64,000 nucleotides of DNA from Gnetum montanum (GCA_015680685.1 MNCI01002962.1:124402-188401), one strand, 5' to 3'. Shown: positions 47,973 to 60,314, counted from the first letter of the stretch. The notes: generated by a model from the letters alone, not told the origin. Translations and numbers: made by a program.

Positions 47973-48117
47973 CTATTAGTCCTACATGTGCTATCTAACC
48001 TTAGTAGAATTATCATTCACTTCATTGGAATGGACCTAGGATAGTAAAATCTATGCACACGAGGTGGTCTAAGTAAAGAGTAAGGTACACCAATTAGTGG
48101 ATTATCTAACATCCAGA

Positions 48118-50640
48118 ATGTCTTCTTCTCATAGGTGAGATGGATCCAACCCACCGGTACCATAGGAATGTCGGGTGGTATACACGCATCCAAATGAATA
48201 TGTCCTCAACTTCACCTTTATCCTACATCAGGATGAGCATCTGCACTGGTGGGACATGGAGGGTAACATCATATTAACACCTAACCGATTAGCTCCTGCA
48301 ATGCTATTTTACAATATTGCCAGACTGGGCATTCAGGACCGTGGTGTGAAATATGTCATGGAGGACCATGACTACTGAGACTATCGTCCAACTAAGGCAC
48401 AACATGTACAAGACTAGCAAAAGGTAGAAAAACATGAACACATGAAGGGGAAATAGTTCAGTAACCCCTTATTCTTGCAAGAACTGCATGATGATGAGGA
48501 GCCTATCTTTCATGATTCCCATTCAGCTGAACCTCCTTCAATGCACCAAATCATTCAGTACATCATTCAAAGTAAGTAATCAAGTGATCGGGACCCCTAG
48601 GAGGATGGTGAGTCACATAGGAAAGATCATGGCAAAAGCAAGGATGCATGTGAAGATCAGTGTCATCATTAGAGTAGAGGAGGAGATTGACACCAAGGTG
48701 GTGGTGATTCCCATCCCTCTTCTCCATCCTCTCGCTCCACTCTATCTTCACCCAGTTCTGATTTTGATTATAACCATGGTAGAAAGGATTGGGGTGGTGA
48801 TCACAAGGGCTAAAGGGAATGACATGAGGAAAGGCATAACCAATCACATGAGTCTTACTGTCAAGAAAGGAGAGGTAGCTGAAATCGTCATAGACATCAT
48901 GGCCTTCAGCATGACTATGACTCAAATGAACCACTGTTGGCTACTCGAAGTATGCTCAATATCACCGAGGCAGTTCAAATACCCAATAGGCACTTAAAAG
49001 ATAGTCAGATCAAGTGCATTGACATGAACAACATCCCCAAATTTGAAGGGGGATATAATTGTGATCGATAGACTCACTTGCAAGCGTTTCATGATGCTTG
49101 CACCTTGCAAAACATAGATAATGATTGGAAAAAACTTAAGCTATTTCCCTGCACACTCATCAAAGAAGTAGAAAGCTGGTACTAGTCTTTAGAGTCAGAA
49201 TCAATTAGGAGATGGAGTACAATACTAGAAATTTTCAATGACAAGTATCAAACCTACTCTAGAGTGGCTAACCTGAGATGCCAAATCCAAGGATGGAAAC
49301 AAGGTGGTTATGAACCTTTGGATGTAGCCATGAGCAGATGCTACTCATTGTTACATCAATGCCCTGGTCATGGCTACTCTTAGCGGGCATGGCTCCACCA
49401 TATCATTGATGGGCTTTACTTTGAAACTAGAAAGACCCTTGGCGTGTACACCTAAGGACAACTATTAAAGCTAAGGGTCCATCAACTATAGTGCTTAATT
49501 AACAAAGTGGCTAAAGAAGAGGGGGAACTAAGAAAGAAGGAAAGTGCAGAAGAGTATAATCAAGATCCCTCCATCTGAAAGAGGAAAATCTGATTTTGTG
49601 AAGATGAGGAAGAATCACCACTGGATGCAGTGATAAACTGTAAAACCTTGCCCCTGCAAAACTTTTCTTATGAAATATTGACAAAGGTTGACAAGATGTG
49701 GAACTCTTTGGATGAAAAATTTGAAAGTGTTCTAAAAATAGCGAAGGAGTCCAAAGAGTGAAGTAATGATCGCAATCAATAAAGGAGAAAGGAAGTTGAA
49801 CGTGCCGACCATAAAGGTAAGGGCAAAGTTGCTATAGTAGAATAGATTGTAGACTTTGATAAAAAAGATAATGAGTATGACATATGCCAATATGAACATC
49901 CTAAGGGGTGTTGTCCCATGGTGTTGCATCTACAAGAGTCTGGGGTGTATCCATGGAATCCTCGCTTGGTAAAGAGGCAAACACCTTGAAGATTGTATTA
50001 CCTACAAGGCAATCCCAAATAGTTCCATTAGCAATAAGGTTATTATCTAAGTGGAGTTATACCACAACCTTACGAATATTTCTAGTAATGGTAGCATCCA
50101 CAATTGTGGGGGATGCCACCTCCAAGGTAGCAGTACCCTTATCGGCAACTAGATCCTTATGGATACTATGTTTAGTAACCAGTCTCCCTGCAGGACTCTT
50201 TTAGTCATGCAAATTTTCAAAATCATTACTACCCTCTGGAATATTTTTGAACATAGTCTCCATCACCTAGGGGGGAGAACCCACATCTCTACCATCCACC
50301 ATCACCTTCTCCTGATGTCCCTACTCATCAACACCCCACTCAGCTACCACCTACTCCACCTATGCAGGGGGAAATACCACCATAGCCATAACAACATGAT
50401 GCTACGAGGGTTGTCAACTTACAACTGGCTTCTCAGTCAAGTGGACGAAAATTGAAACCATGGAAACATCCCTTTTTCTAGCCTAATAACCCAAACATAC
50501 CCTCTCACACACCTATGGCTAATGCCTCTGAACCTCCAATCGTCTCCACCATTCAACCCTTTAAGGAGCCTTCAAACCAAACACCTCCTAATGTATAGAC
50601 TATCATGCTCACACACACTGTGATAGACTAGATAAAGGTA
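48118..50640 (+). pseudogene. gag of element C
   Basis: The start ATG at 48118 is chosen because it is in frame with VVYTHPNEYVLNF and matches the ATG of element I (61898, MYSSHNRDD). The frame stays open in sense up to the protease apart from point stops. Landmarks are LHWWDMEGNI, a charged Ser-His-Asp-rich stretch, SNEPLLATRSMLNITEAVQI, IPKFEGGYNCDR, KKLKLFPCTLIKEVESWY, LEIFNDKYQTYSRVANLR and QGWKQGGYEPLDVAM. A second acidic part has YDICQYEHPKGCCPM, and a Pro- and Tyr-rich C-terminus follows. The CX2-HPKGCC segment could be a degraded zinc site. It codes for the particle protein. Confidence 0.85.
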
Positions 50641-50970
50641 GGCCATCTTCCTCAAAAATTGATCGATCTGGGAAGCCCCCTCATTTATCTTCAAGTGGCA
50701 GGAAATGAGCCATGTAAAGCTCTTCTGGATTCAGGGTCAAGAGTCAACTTGATTTCACATGACATGTACAAGACTTGGAACCTATCCCTGTTAAAGAAGA
50801 GAAACATTCAGCTTGAGCTAGTAGACCAATCCATTATTGTTCCCTTAGGATTGGTAGAAGACATTGTGACCACCGTTTGTGGGTGGTCCTATCCTGTTGA
50901 CTTCCTGGTCATTTTTGTTGAGAATTGCAAGGGAAACTTTCCAATCATAATGGGAAGAGCCTAGTTGAGC
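50641..50970 (+). pseudogene. Aspartic protease of element C
   Basis: The open stretch 50659-50964 contains LIYLQVAGNEPCKALLDSGS, whose Asp-Ser-Gly active site is intact, followed by VNLISHDMYKTW and ending NFPIIMGRA, the ILGR-type second motif. It is in the same frame as gag, as for a Gag-Pro fusion, and shows no stop within the domain. A stop follows at 50962 and the RT is in other frames. Confidence 0.88.
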
Positions 50971-51399
50971 ATGGTGGATGCACGATTATGACTCCAAGAC
51001 CTTTCTCTTGAAATTTCAAAAGATAATCCTTTTGGGAAGGTCAAGAATAAGCACATCCCATGCATTGCGTATAGTGACTCCGAGTGTAACTATGTGTGGC
51101 AACTGTGGTCTGCTAAGTGGACATCTATTCAAGCATCCAGTCAGTGTGCCGAAGAATCACAAGTTCAATGATGCCTATACACAGTAGCCACAAATCAAGA
51201 AGGCACCTAGTGGCTAACTGTTGACTCCAATAGCAGCACCTTATGCTTGGAGCCATTTGAGGGGCTTGTATGTGCCTATGCAGAGAGCAGGGATGATTTG
51301 GGAAAGGTCCATCAATAAGTATCCACTGTTGATGACCATCATGATTGGGGAAAGTTATAGATCCTTGAGAGTTTTAAATAGCAGCCCTTGGAACTCAAA

Positions 51400-52345
51400 T
51401 CCTTATAGGCCAATTTAGAATATGCATTTTTGTAGAATGGCAAGCTAGTAATTATCAATGCCACTCTTGCCCCTGAACAAAAGAAGAAGTTGCTAAAGGT
51501 GGTGAACAAATGGGAGGCTGCTTTTGCATGGTCATATCTTGAATTAACAAGAGTTGATCCTAGGGTATGCCAACATCGGATTATATCAACCCCTCCATGA
51601 AGCCACAACGATAACCACAAAGGCAGTTGAACCCCAAACTGAAGTAAGTAGTTAAGGATGAAATTGAGTAGTTGCTGAAAGTAAAGTTCATCTATTCCAT
51701 TGCAGATAGCGAATGGGTTAGCCCACTTGTTATTGTGCCAAAGAAGGATGGAAAATGAAGGGTCTGTATAGATTTCTAACTACTGAACATAGCTACCTTC
51801 AAGGATCACTTCTCGCTCCCATTTGTGGACCAAGTGTTGGATACCATTGCGGGGCATTGTTATTATAACTTTTTGGCTGGTTATAGTGGCTATAACCAAA
51901 TTCTAATTATGCCAAAAGACTAGGCCAAGACAACATTTACAAGTCCCTGGGGGACTTTCACATATAAGAAGATGCCCTTTGGCCTGTGTAATGTGCCTAC
52001 AACTTTCCAATGCCTTATCCTCAGCACCTTCCAATAACAAATCGGCAATGGGGTAGAAGTCTTCATGGATGACTTCTCTACCCATGGAGAAACATTTGAA
52101 CAAGCCTTGGACCACCTTGAGCAAGTTCTGAAAAGATGTGTGGAAAATAATCTAAGGCTCAACTGGCAAAAGAGCCACTTAATGGTCCAAGAGGGCACTA
52201 TTCTAGGACATCGCATTTCACAAGCAGGGATTAGTGTAGACCCTAAAAAAATCAGAGTCATTCAAGGAATCACTAGTCAACCAAGCACTGTCAAATATGT
52301 TTGGTTATTCCTTGGCCACACTGGTTACTACTGACGCTTCATCAA
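51400..52345 (+). pseudogene. Reverse transcriptase of element C
   Basis: The lead-in VVNKWEAAFAWSYLELTRVDP (51497-51560) is followed by PKKDGK and RVCIDF, FKDHFSLPFVDQVLDTIAGH, GYSGYNQILI, GTFTYKKMPFGLCNVPTTFQ, VEVFMDDFSTHG (catalytic Asp pair kept), LGHRISQAGISVDPKKI and FLGHTGYY. There are stops where TGG, CAG or CAA stood and a frameshift between the lead-in and the palm. It copies the element RNA into DNA within the particle. Confidence 0.9.
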
Positions 52346-52862
52346 AAATTTCTCAAAGATTGCCAAATTGTTGGTGGAACTCACAAAGAAATATGTTTCG
52401 TTTATCTGGACCAAGGAATGTGAATCTGCATTCCAAACACTTAAATAGAAACTCATAGAGACTCTAATTCTACGAGCACTTGATTGGTCCAGACTTTTTT
52501 ACATTATGATGGATGCATCCAACTATGCATTGGGAGCCGTGCTTACATAGTAGAATGATCAAAAATTCCCATACTATATCTACTGTGCCAACTGTAGCAT
52601 TGTGGGTGCTCAGCTCAACACACCACTACCAAAAAGGAATTAATGGTGTTGGTGTTCACCTTGGAAAAATTTTGACACTGTGTGCTCAGGTACAAGGTGT
52701 TTATGCATACCGACCATAGTGCCATCTGGTTCCTAATGAACAAACCAACGGTGAGCCCCCGTATCATATGGTGGCTTGTAATTCTTCAGGTATTTGACCT
52801 CACTATGGTAGATAGGAAGGGAACTGAGAACATGGTTGCTGACCACTTCTCTCGATTGTGAT
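52346..52862 (+). pseudogene. RNase H of element C
   Basis: RFIKNFSKIAKLL links RT to RNase H. FYIMMDASNYALGAVLT carries the first catalytic Asp. After a frame change come KELMVLVFTLEKF (Glu), FMHTDHSAIWFLMNK (third Asp) and DLTMVDRKGTENMVADHFSRL, the classic end of a Ty3/gypsy RNase H. Only one RNase H domain is present, unlike in elements A and E. Stops at 52550 and elsewhere. Confidence 0.88.
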
Positions 52863-54240
52863 GGGATAATGCAGAAGAGGAGGAGCCACTCTTCAACCAA
52901 TTTCCAAATGAACTTCTCTTCGCAGGAGAAATCGATAAGTAGATGCCCAAAGAATCACCTTGGTTCAGCCACATCCTCACCTATCTCACAACCCAAGAAT
53001 TGCCAAAGGAGTGGGACCATCGGCAGAAACAATAGTTTCTCCGTAAGGCCAAGTGCTACATGAAAATCAACGGATACCTTTATAAGGTGTGTGCGAATGG
53101 CTTGGTTCGATGGTGCATCCCTAATGATGATACACTGTGCATCCTTCAAGATGCTCACGAGGGCCCTTGTGGGGGCCACTATGCTGGACGACGCACAACC
53201 ATTAAGATCCTACTTGCAAGATATTACTGGCCTACACTCTTTAGGGATGCACAATGGTTCGCCCACTCCTGTGAATGATGTCAAAGAGATGGTGGGATGA
53301 TTGCATGAATGGATGAACCTCAATAGTGGATCCAACCACTGGAACCCTTTGATATTTGGGGCATTGACTTCATGGATCCCATCACAGCCATGTCCAATAG
53401 GAAGCCATACATCATCGTCGCCATTGACTATTACACAAAGTGGGCGAAGGTGGCAGCCATCACTGACTGTTCCTCAAACAAAGCCACACAATTTGTCCAA
53501 CAGAAAATCATAAATAAGCTTGGAGTGCCATGTGCACTCATCTCAAACAATGGAACTCATTTCATGAGCACCACTTTTCGTAAACTCATGCAACACTTGG
53601 GGGTTGACTATAAATTTACAACACCTTATCACCCCCAAGCCAATGGGCAAGATGAAGTCACCAATAGGGAGATTACCAAAATCCTCACTAGAACCATTAG
53701 CAAATATAGGAGGGACTAGAGGACAAAACTTAATGATACCCTCTGGGCCTATTGCTTCACCTGGAAACTTCCTATAGGTTACTCTCCTTATGTGTTAGTG
53801 TATGGAAAGCTACCAAAACTTCCAGTCCAAGCAGAACTTTGGACAGTATCTACAGCCAGTGACTTGGGCCTTGACTTGCCACTAGCACAACAAGAATGAC
53901 TTATCAACTTAAGTGTGCTAGATGAGAATTGACTAGTGGCCCTATCATCTAATGAGATACACAAAAACCATCATGATCTTAGGATTTAGAAGGTAACATT
54001 TCAATGTGGAGATAAGGTACTCTACTGAAACCCCACACATGTACTAAAATGTACTAAGTTTCAAACACTATGTGAGGGACCTTATATTCTCTCTAAAACC
54101 TTCCCATTTGGGGCCTTGCTTATACACAAACCTAAGAACCCCACAAGAACATAGTTAGTTAATAAGCAACAATTAAAACCTTTCCGTGAACTCCATCAAA
54201 CTAGTGCTACTACCATATCATCACAGGGACAACCTCGTTC
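52863..54240 (+). pseudogene. Integrase of element C
   Basis: The zinc-binding part reads CILQDAHEGPCGGHYAGRRT, then ILLARYYWPTLFRDAQWFAH and SCE.CQR, so the H-H-C-C set is present (53140-53290). The core reads GIDFMDPITAMSNRKPYIIV (first Asp kept), IDYYTKWAKVAAI, ALISNNGTHFMS (second catalytic Asp has become Asn) and HPQANGQDEVTNREI (Glu kept, Asp replacing Ala next to it). The C-terminal part has SPYVLVYGKLPKLPV and a GPYILSKTFPFGALL region ending KQQLKPF. It has several stops. No chromodomain is seen. Confidence 0.9.
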
Positions 54241-54435
54241 CATTTTTTGGGTCTCCTCCTTCCAGCTTAGTCGTGGGTGAGACCATTCTCCATGTTAACC
54301 CACTCTACTAAGCTCTGCACTATTTTTGAAACTTTTTTGTTTTACACTTTTTTTTATAACATCATTCATATGTTTGCCCATTCTTACTTAGTTTTTCTTT
54401 CTTTATTTACTTTTCTGTTTGTTTGTTTGTTTATT

Positions 54436-54472
<37 letters not shown>

Positions 54473-55850
54473 AAATTCCAGTTGCTTACTAATAAACCAT
54501 CTTATTGTCATTAGATGTACTGGTGTAGTTGTTTCTTGTTGCAATGGGTTGCGTGAAATGGTCCACCTATTATATCTTGCTCCCATCCTTGCATTATTAC
54601 ATATGCTTTCAGCTCATAAAATAGGCAGTGAGTCCACGTCATCCACCTATTCATCCACTCCCTGGTTTTCCTCCTTTTGGAAACATGCAAACCCCTTTCA
54701 CTTAAAAACATTTTATGTAATTTGTGACTTGTGTAGTTCCCAGACTTGGGGATGATCCAATGGTTTGAATTGGATGTGACTTCAACATGAATGCAACATT
54801 CTTCGTTCTTTTTTGTTCTCTGGTTTGCAAAAGTGTCCTCACGGATTTCTTACCACTCCAAATCCTCTCATACTCAGAAGCTCCTTAGCAATTTGGCCTT
54901 GCATGGTGTGGTCCTAATTGCAAAAACACAAAAAAGAAAAAACCATGAGGATTCAAAGCACACCCCTTGGTCCAATGCATGGAAAAACACATGGGTCTTT
55001 GCATGGTGTGTTTTCCATAAAAATAAAAATAAAAATAATAACTATATGAAAATTCAAAGCACACCCCTTAAACCACCTCTAACGGGCCACAAGAACTAGT
55101 TATGGGACTTTCTTTGTCCCCTCTAACTTAATCCCATTTTTTCTTCCTTTTTCTCATGCATGTTGGAGTGGTGGTTATTTGTGAGTACATGCTTATACTC
55201 TTGTGGGTGGACAAGTCTTCGCATGTTGCTACAATGTCACCGTATGTGATAGGTTTTGGGTCTGAACTCGGGATGGGTCCTACCGTTGCACTTAACCACA
55301 AACTTCACATGGGGTTTCATGTGACCAATAATCAGAATTCCAATTCCCACTTCTTTCTCTTCATCCATTTCTCTGCATGACTCACCTCACTTCCAATCTT
55401 ATGTTTTGATGGTCTATCGTGATTTACGTGAACTCCTAATGCTCTGGCAGGTTCTCATGGATGTGAGTATTAACTTGAAATCACCTTTCGTTGACTCTGA
55501 GGCCCACACACACCAGTGTTGACGATATGTAAGGGCTACTAAGGCTACCACCTACTATGGGGAGGACCCACTTGCATATCCCTTGGTTTTGTTTGTTAGT
55601 CTCCTATCCTCTTGATATTGTTGGTTGTTTGTTTCTGCACTAACCATCACACACATTCTTCTCTGCAGAGTTCTATCTCACAACATTCTTCAACCTTTGA
55701 CTCTTTTTCTAAACCCAATTACCTTCCTCTTTCTATCAGTCGAGTCCCTGGTCTCTCAGCTCTTAAACCATCCCAATTTTGTGTTTTAATTCAACGTTTC
55801 AGGCTTTTTCTTCTTTGGTTAATGCTGGTCAACATTTGTAGCATCCTATG
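54241..55850 (+). other. Spacer of element C between integrase and internal promoter block
   Basis: The spacer starts T-rich (54330-54430), includes a GT microsatellite and then blocks shared with the left-edge element ('ctttgcatggtgtg' twice, near 54895 and 54996). No domain is readable. The frames 54277-55854 are short, and one of them merely translates the microsatellite. Confidence 0.6.
54440..54471 (+). repeat. (TG)16 microsatellite
   Basis: Sixteen uninterrupted TG units follow a TTTG-rich lead. Confidence 0.9.
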
Positions 55851-55922
55851 TTGACTAGGCCCTGTATATGTAGCCTCATATATGTGGCCCCATCGACGTA
55901 GCACAAAAACAATCTATATATA
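55851..55922 (+). promoter_or_regulatory. Internal LTR-U3-like promoter block with TATA box
   Basis: TTGACTAGGCCCTGTATATG, then a GTGGCCCCATCGACGTAG part, repeats the promoter module of this element's own LTR (47078-47140: TCGACTGGGCCGTGTATATG, then GTGGCCCCGTCGATG). TATATATA follows at 55915-55922. It lies about 480 bases upstream of the ATG of the downstream ORF and after the end of pol. I infer that it could drive a separate transcript for that ORF. Confidence 0.5.
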
Positions 55923-56402
55923 CCACCATTGCACTATGAATTTTTGGCCATTTTTGCACACAAGTTGGGGGAGTTTTTCCATTTTTCTACCTCACTTCTT
56001 CTTCCCAAGCACTTACGTTTTCTACTGCACGTCCTAACCAACCCATCCTTTCCTTCTTTCGCAACCGGAGGTATGCTCTTCATCGTGGGGGGCTGAGGTC
56101 TATAATCATTAAAATTATTAAAGGCTTAACACCTCTTAAGGAAAGGAACAAAAAAAAAAACAATTTAAATTACAACTCATGCCTTATTGTTTTTATTTCT
56201 AACCCCTCAATTATACTTCAGAAAATCTAATGGGATGCATGTGCCAGTATCATAACTTGGTCAAAATGAGAAAGTGTATGAGTACCATTTTGAGCAACTT
56301 GTGCACATTCTAATTCATGGTTAAGCTTGATTGTAGATGGCATGCAAATCAAGGCATCCAAGGGGAGATGGACCATCCCAACCAGAAGACAAGCAACCAA
56401 GA

Positions 56403-59126
56403 ATGGGAAGAGGACGAGGTGTGTGACATCTAGAGCAACCAGAGGGCTCACATGCAACTAGCCCCCTCCATGAAGGACCTTATGTGGAATCTGTTCATCA
56501 GATTCCTAAAGAGGAGATTCCTAGCAAACAATCACAAGGGGATGAGACTTCGATGGTAGCACCACAGCTTGAAGTCACCCTAACCCAGGCATGTATTAAC
56601 GTTATTAAGCCTAGGGAGGTGCAACGAATGGTCCTACAAGAATTGAACTTCGAACCATTTCTAGCGAATGCACTAGAAGAGGTGAAGACCCAATTGCACA
56701 GCTGTCCTATGTGGCCAATCATCACATCCAATAGTGAATGGTACCTAGGAGAGACTTATCTCTTCTGGATGAATTGGCAACCGGGGTCCAGAGTAAAAAT
56801 CAAAGATATTTATGTCTCTTACTCTACAGAAGAAATTTCACAAGCTCTGGGGTTGCTAGAAACCAGAGTTGATGTGGTAGAGATTCCTATATAAGCAAAT
56901 CCCAAGGTAAAAGGGGAGTGGATCAAGCAGTGCTATGGGGTAGAACGCAAGGAGTTTGTCACTTTAACCATTGTGGAGAGGGTATACTCAAAAATTGTGT
57001 CTTACCACTTGAATCCAATGGTAAGACCTAGCAAGATCACTACCTTCTCTGCTCATGCATGTGTCGCTCTAAGCAGAAAATTCCCAAACAACCTTCCAAA
57101 GTTGTTATTTCTAGAGATTGAAAAAAGATTTGCTGAATGAAAACATGGAAGGTAGGCTCTACCCTTTCCTTGCTTAATCAGGAAATTGTGCAAATAGGCA
57201 GGGATAGCATGATACACCAATGACACACTTTGACATGCCCTGATTGCCTTATGGTGGGAGATGATGAAGGATAAGACTTCAGCCACCACATGACTCGAGG
57301 AAGAGCGAAAACCACCTCCATCACCTATGAAAACAATAAAGTCAAGCTCGTAGACAATCACAAAACACATACGCAAAATTCAATAATCACTCTTGAGTCA
57401 ACAAGAGTAATTTGAAGTAACTGGTGGAGGAGAAGACCCTTTAGTCTATCGCCTTGGAATGAGCCATCTAGAGCAAGTGGCTTGATCGGTGAGTCTGCTA
57501 GAGGGAGCAAGGTTGATGTTTTCTATCACCCAGACACAATTACCTGCAAGAATTGATCCTAGTATTTGAGAAGTAATGGTCTCCTCTCAACAATTATTTC
57601 CTAAAATTTTAGGAAATGCTGCTACTTTTTTGATATGCTTGGAGGATGGAGAAGGGGCGACTTTCCTGGTAATGCAACACCAAGGATAAGAAATTGCAAT
57701 TGAAGTGGTTTCTAACATGATTGCTACGGTCCTTAATGCACTGGTGGTGCCTATACCAGATGTACATGGACTTGAAGATGTACAGACGTCCGTAGGAACT
57801 TCACGTAGCAAGACCAATTCAACCCAACATGAAGAATTGTTGGACCAACTGCTGGGAATCGGACAACTGCTTTCGGATGTCTTTGATCTTCCGAATAACA
57901 TTATTAAGACCTAGTTAGAGCTGCTCTTAGCAAGGGGAAAGTGTCTCATCTTAGAGGGGCAACTTGAAGTAGCTCAAACAAATTGTCAACGCTTGGTGAT
58001 GGAAGTTGTCTAATTAAGGGCCCAACTTGTTGATCCAGCTCTTTTTAGCCGTGAACTCACCAGAGATGAAGCTTTTCAATAGCTTCAAACCAAACTTTAG
58101 ATAGTTGAGTATGAATGTGAGTTGGCTATCTTTGACAAGTCCTTGACAGATGCTCATGCATACCATCTAAACAAGGACTTGGTGGAGGTTCGTCAAGAGA
58201 ATGTTAGGTTGATCATGGAAGTTCATTGCCTGTGCAATGTTGGTGTTGAAAATCAAAACATGAAAAACTTCATCCACCAACAGTAGGAGGAGCTAGCTAG
58301 GGTGAACACTGATGTGAGGAGATTGGCTACTAAAAATCGTAATTTATCTATGGAGGAAGTTCGGGCCTTGCAACAAAAATTAGCTATCGAAATCACCACT
58401 TGGAAAAATGAAGCCCTTAAGTTTGAAAAACTTAAAAATAACTATAGGGACAAAGTGGGATTATAGAAAGAAATAAATGAAAAGGAGATTCAAGTCATAA
58501 AGGCCAAACTAAACCAAGCACTCCAGTAGTTTCGAGAAGGAGGCGAGGTGTGGAAACCCATCTTCGATGGATTGAATGCCTACAACCAGGCTGAAATCCA
58601 CCTCAAAGAGCTAAAACTTGAAAAATTGATAGAATACATGGAGTTGGCCAACCTCCATTATGCAAACTTAGCTATGCTAACAGCTGAAAGGCCATGGTCT
58701 AACCTAGAGAAACAAGTGGCCACCTCGTATTCATTATACGAGGGCAAGTTCCAAGCACATAAAGCGACAAAATAGAAGTTGGAAACAGAAAATGCGGAAC
58801 TTGAGGTTCTCCACACTCATTTTAAAGGGCAACATGCAGTTGTTGAGAACTTGGCTTGATAGATGAATGACTACCAATAGTTGCAAACATCAATCCAAGT
58901 GTTCGATATTGAACGAAAATAGTTCGCTACCTAGTTTGTGAATTTAAAAGAACTCTTTCCTACACTTCCATGTCCTTGGGATGTTCCAGTTCTGGCACAC
59001 ATTGGTGAATCTGCTTGGATGGTGAACAATCCCAGAAGCAAAGAAGAAAAAATGAGGGATCTATTGGAGGATTTTTGGTTACCTCTGGAAGTTGCAACAA
59101 TCGCCACATGCGCTAGAGGCTGGTGA
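56403..59126 (+). pseudogene. Downstream (env-position) coiled-coil ORF of element C
   Basis: A single frame of 908 codons runs from ATG (MGRGRGV) to the stop after CARGW with no frameshift and about two dozen point stops. The N-terminal third is globular (REVQRMVLQELNFEPFLAN, YLGETYLFWMNWQPGSRVKI, EISQALGLLETRVDVVEI, FVTLTIVERVYSKIVSYHL). The middle is acidic. The C-terminal half (from about residue 520) is rich in Leu, Glu, Lys and Gln in heptad-like order (LATKNRNLSMEEVRALQQKL, LKELKLEKLIEYMELANLHY), so a long coiled coil is likely. I see no signal peptide or membrane segment, so it does not look like an envelope protein. The function is unknown to me. The open stretches are 56484-56894, 57705-57914, 58548-58775 and 58938-59126. 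Confidence 0.65.
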
Positions 59127-59404
59127 TAGGTCCATCAAAACCACCGCCACTAGGGACGATATGACCTTCTTCAGCAATTTTAGCATCTTTCAGCATAGCA
59201 GAGAATCTAGAATTGTTAGGGTGTTCAATTTTGTCTCTAAATACCACCATTTTATAATTCATTCTTCTCTGTACACTTGGGCACTTGGTGCACCAGTAAA
59301 GTCAATGTCTTGTAGATGTGTTTTGTCATGTGTGTTATAATAACTTCATACCTTCCAAATTGTAATAAAAATCAAGGACAAGTTTTCACTCAGTTGTGGG
59401 GGTA
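59127..59404 (+). other. 3' untranslated end of element C with polypurine tract
   Basis: The last 10 bases (59395-59404, TGTGGGGGTA) are the polypurine tract. The 35 bases before the LTR (a GGACAAGTTTTCACTCAG-type block) are conserved with 1347-1386 and 34050-34081. Confidence 0.75.
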
Positions 59405-60314
59405 TGATGAAGTTCTCATCAGTCGATGCATCAACTAGGCCACATATACAGAGCCCCGTATAAGTGGTCGCATTGCCGGGGCCTTGTCAATGCATCTGTC
59501 CATGTGTTTACGTGGCCTTGTTTACGCAAAGTCTGTTCTAGCTATAAATAAGTATGCTTCCACCACACTTAGGCATTGTTTTTAGTAGTTGTAGCCAGAA
59601 TCTTGTAGTTTGTTCCTACAAGAGTTTGAATATTTTCCAAGTGCTTGTAGTAGGTGTGAGAAAGGTGTCCAGCTCTTTATTTGAGCACTAATGTACCTAA
59701 GCCCATTGGCGTGACTGGCAATAAAGATGAGATTTTTAAGCATTCCTTGCAACATTTGGATTTAATCACTTAATCATTTAAGCATTTAAATAGTTTAATA
59801 TTTCCATGCTTTAATAATTCCTTAAGTTTTCATTGTTATCACTTTATCGTTATTGCTCTTTTATATTTTGTAAAAACCATAAGTACGATCGTCTCGAACG
59901 TAAACCCAACACTTGGCAACCTAGTGACACTTAACATCTAGTAACCCAGCAGTGGTCAAGGGATGTTTAGGATGTGTATAGAAGATGGGATCAGTTGCTT
60001 ATTCTAGGAAGAGTTAGGAGATAGAATAGAATAGAACAATTGTAGATTATGCAACATTCCATTTCTTACATTTCCAGAATTAGATTTTAGAAGATAAAGA
60101 GAAAAACAATAAAAATCATTTGCCTCAATCTCACTTAACCATTGCATTAGAACACCACAAGTGAGGTTGGGAAGACAACGACCGTTCTAACATAAGGTTT
60201 TACTGGCTAGAGTTTGGTGTATGCAAGTGCTTACAGTATGCGGAATTCGATCGAGTCACGTGTGAACGCCTGTGATTCATATGGTTGGGTGTAGGGGTAC
60301 CTTGTCGCTCATTA
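59405..60314 (+). repeat. 3' LTR of element C
   Basis: It runs from TGATGAAGTTCTCATCAG to GTCGCTCATTA, with the final CA changed to TA. The TATA box TATAAATA is at 59543-59550. ATACA at 60315-60319 completes the target duplication. Confidence 0.92.

Larger units (their letters stand above)
47052..60314 (+). mobile_element. Element C: complete Athila-like Ty3/gypsy retrotransposon
   Basis: The element is 13.3 kb with LTRs of 902 and 910 bp and a perfect 5-bp target duplication. The order is primer site, gag, protease, RT, RNase H, integrase, a long spacer with an internal promoter-like block, a 908-codon downstream ORF, then the polypurine tract. The integrase-last order marks Ty3/gypsy. The primer site of the TTGGCGCCGTTG type and the RNase H and RT wording (FLGHTGYY.RFIKNFSKIA) point to the Athila lineage. 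Many stops and at least two pol frameshifts make it inactive. The left-edge element, D and I are relatives. Confidence 0.92.

Noticed and set aside
48563-48934. His-rich 123-codon frame on the minus strand
   Set aside because: It is the shadow of the charged, Asp/Ser/His-rich part of the gag of element C, which reads in the plus frame with conserved flanking motifs.
54277-54755. Hydrophobic and Cys-Val-rich open frames
   Set aside because: They translate the TG microsatellite and its T-rich flank.
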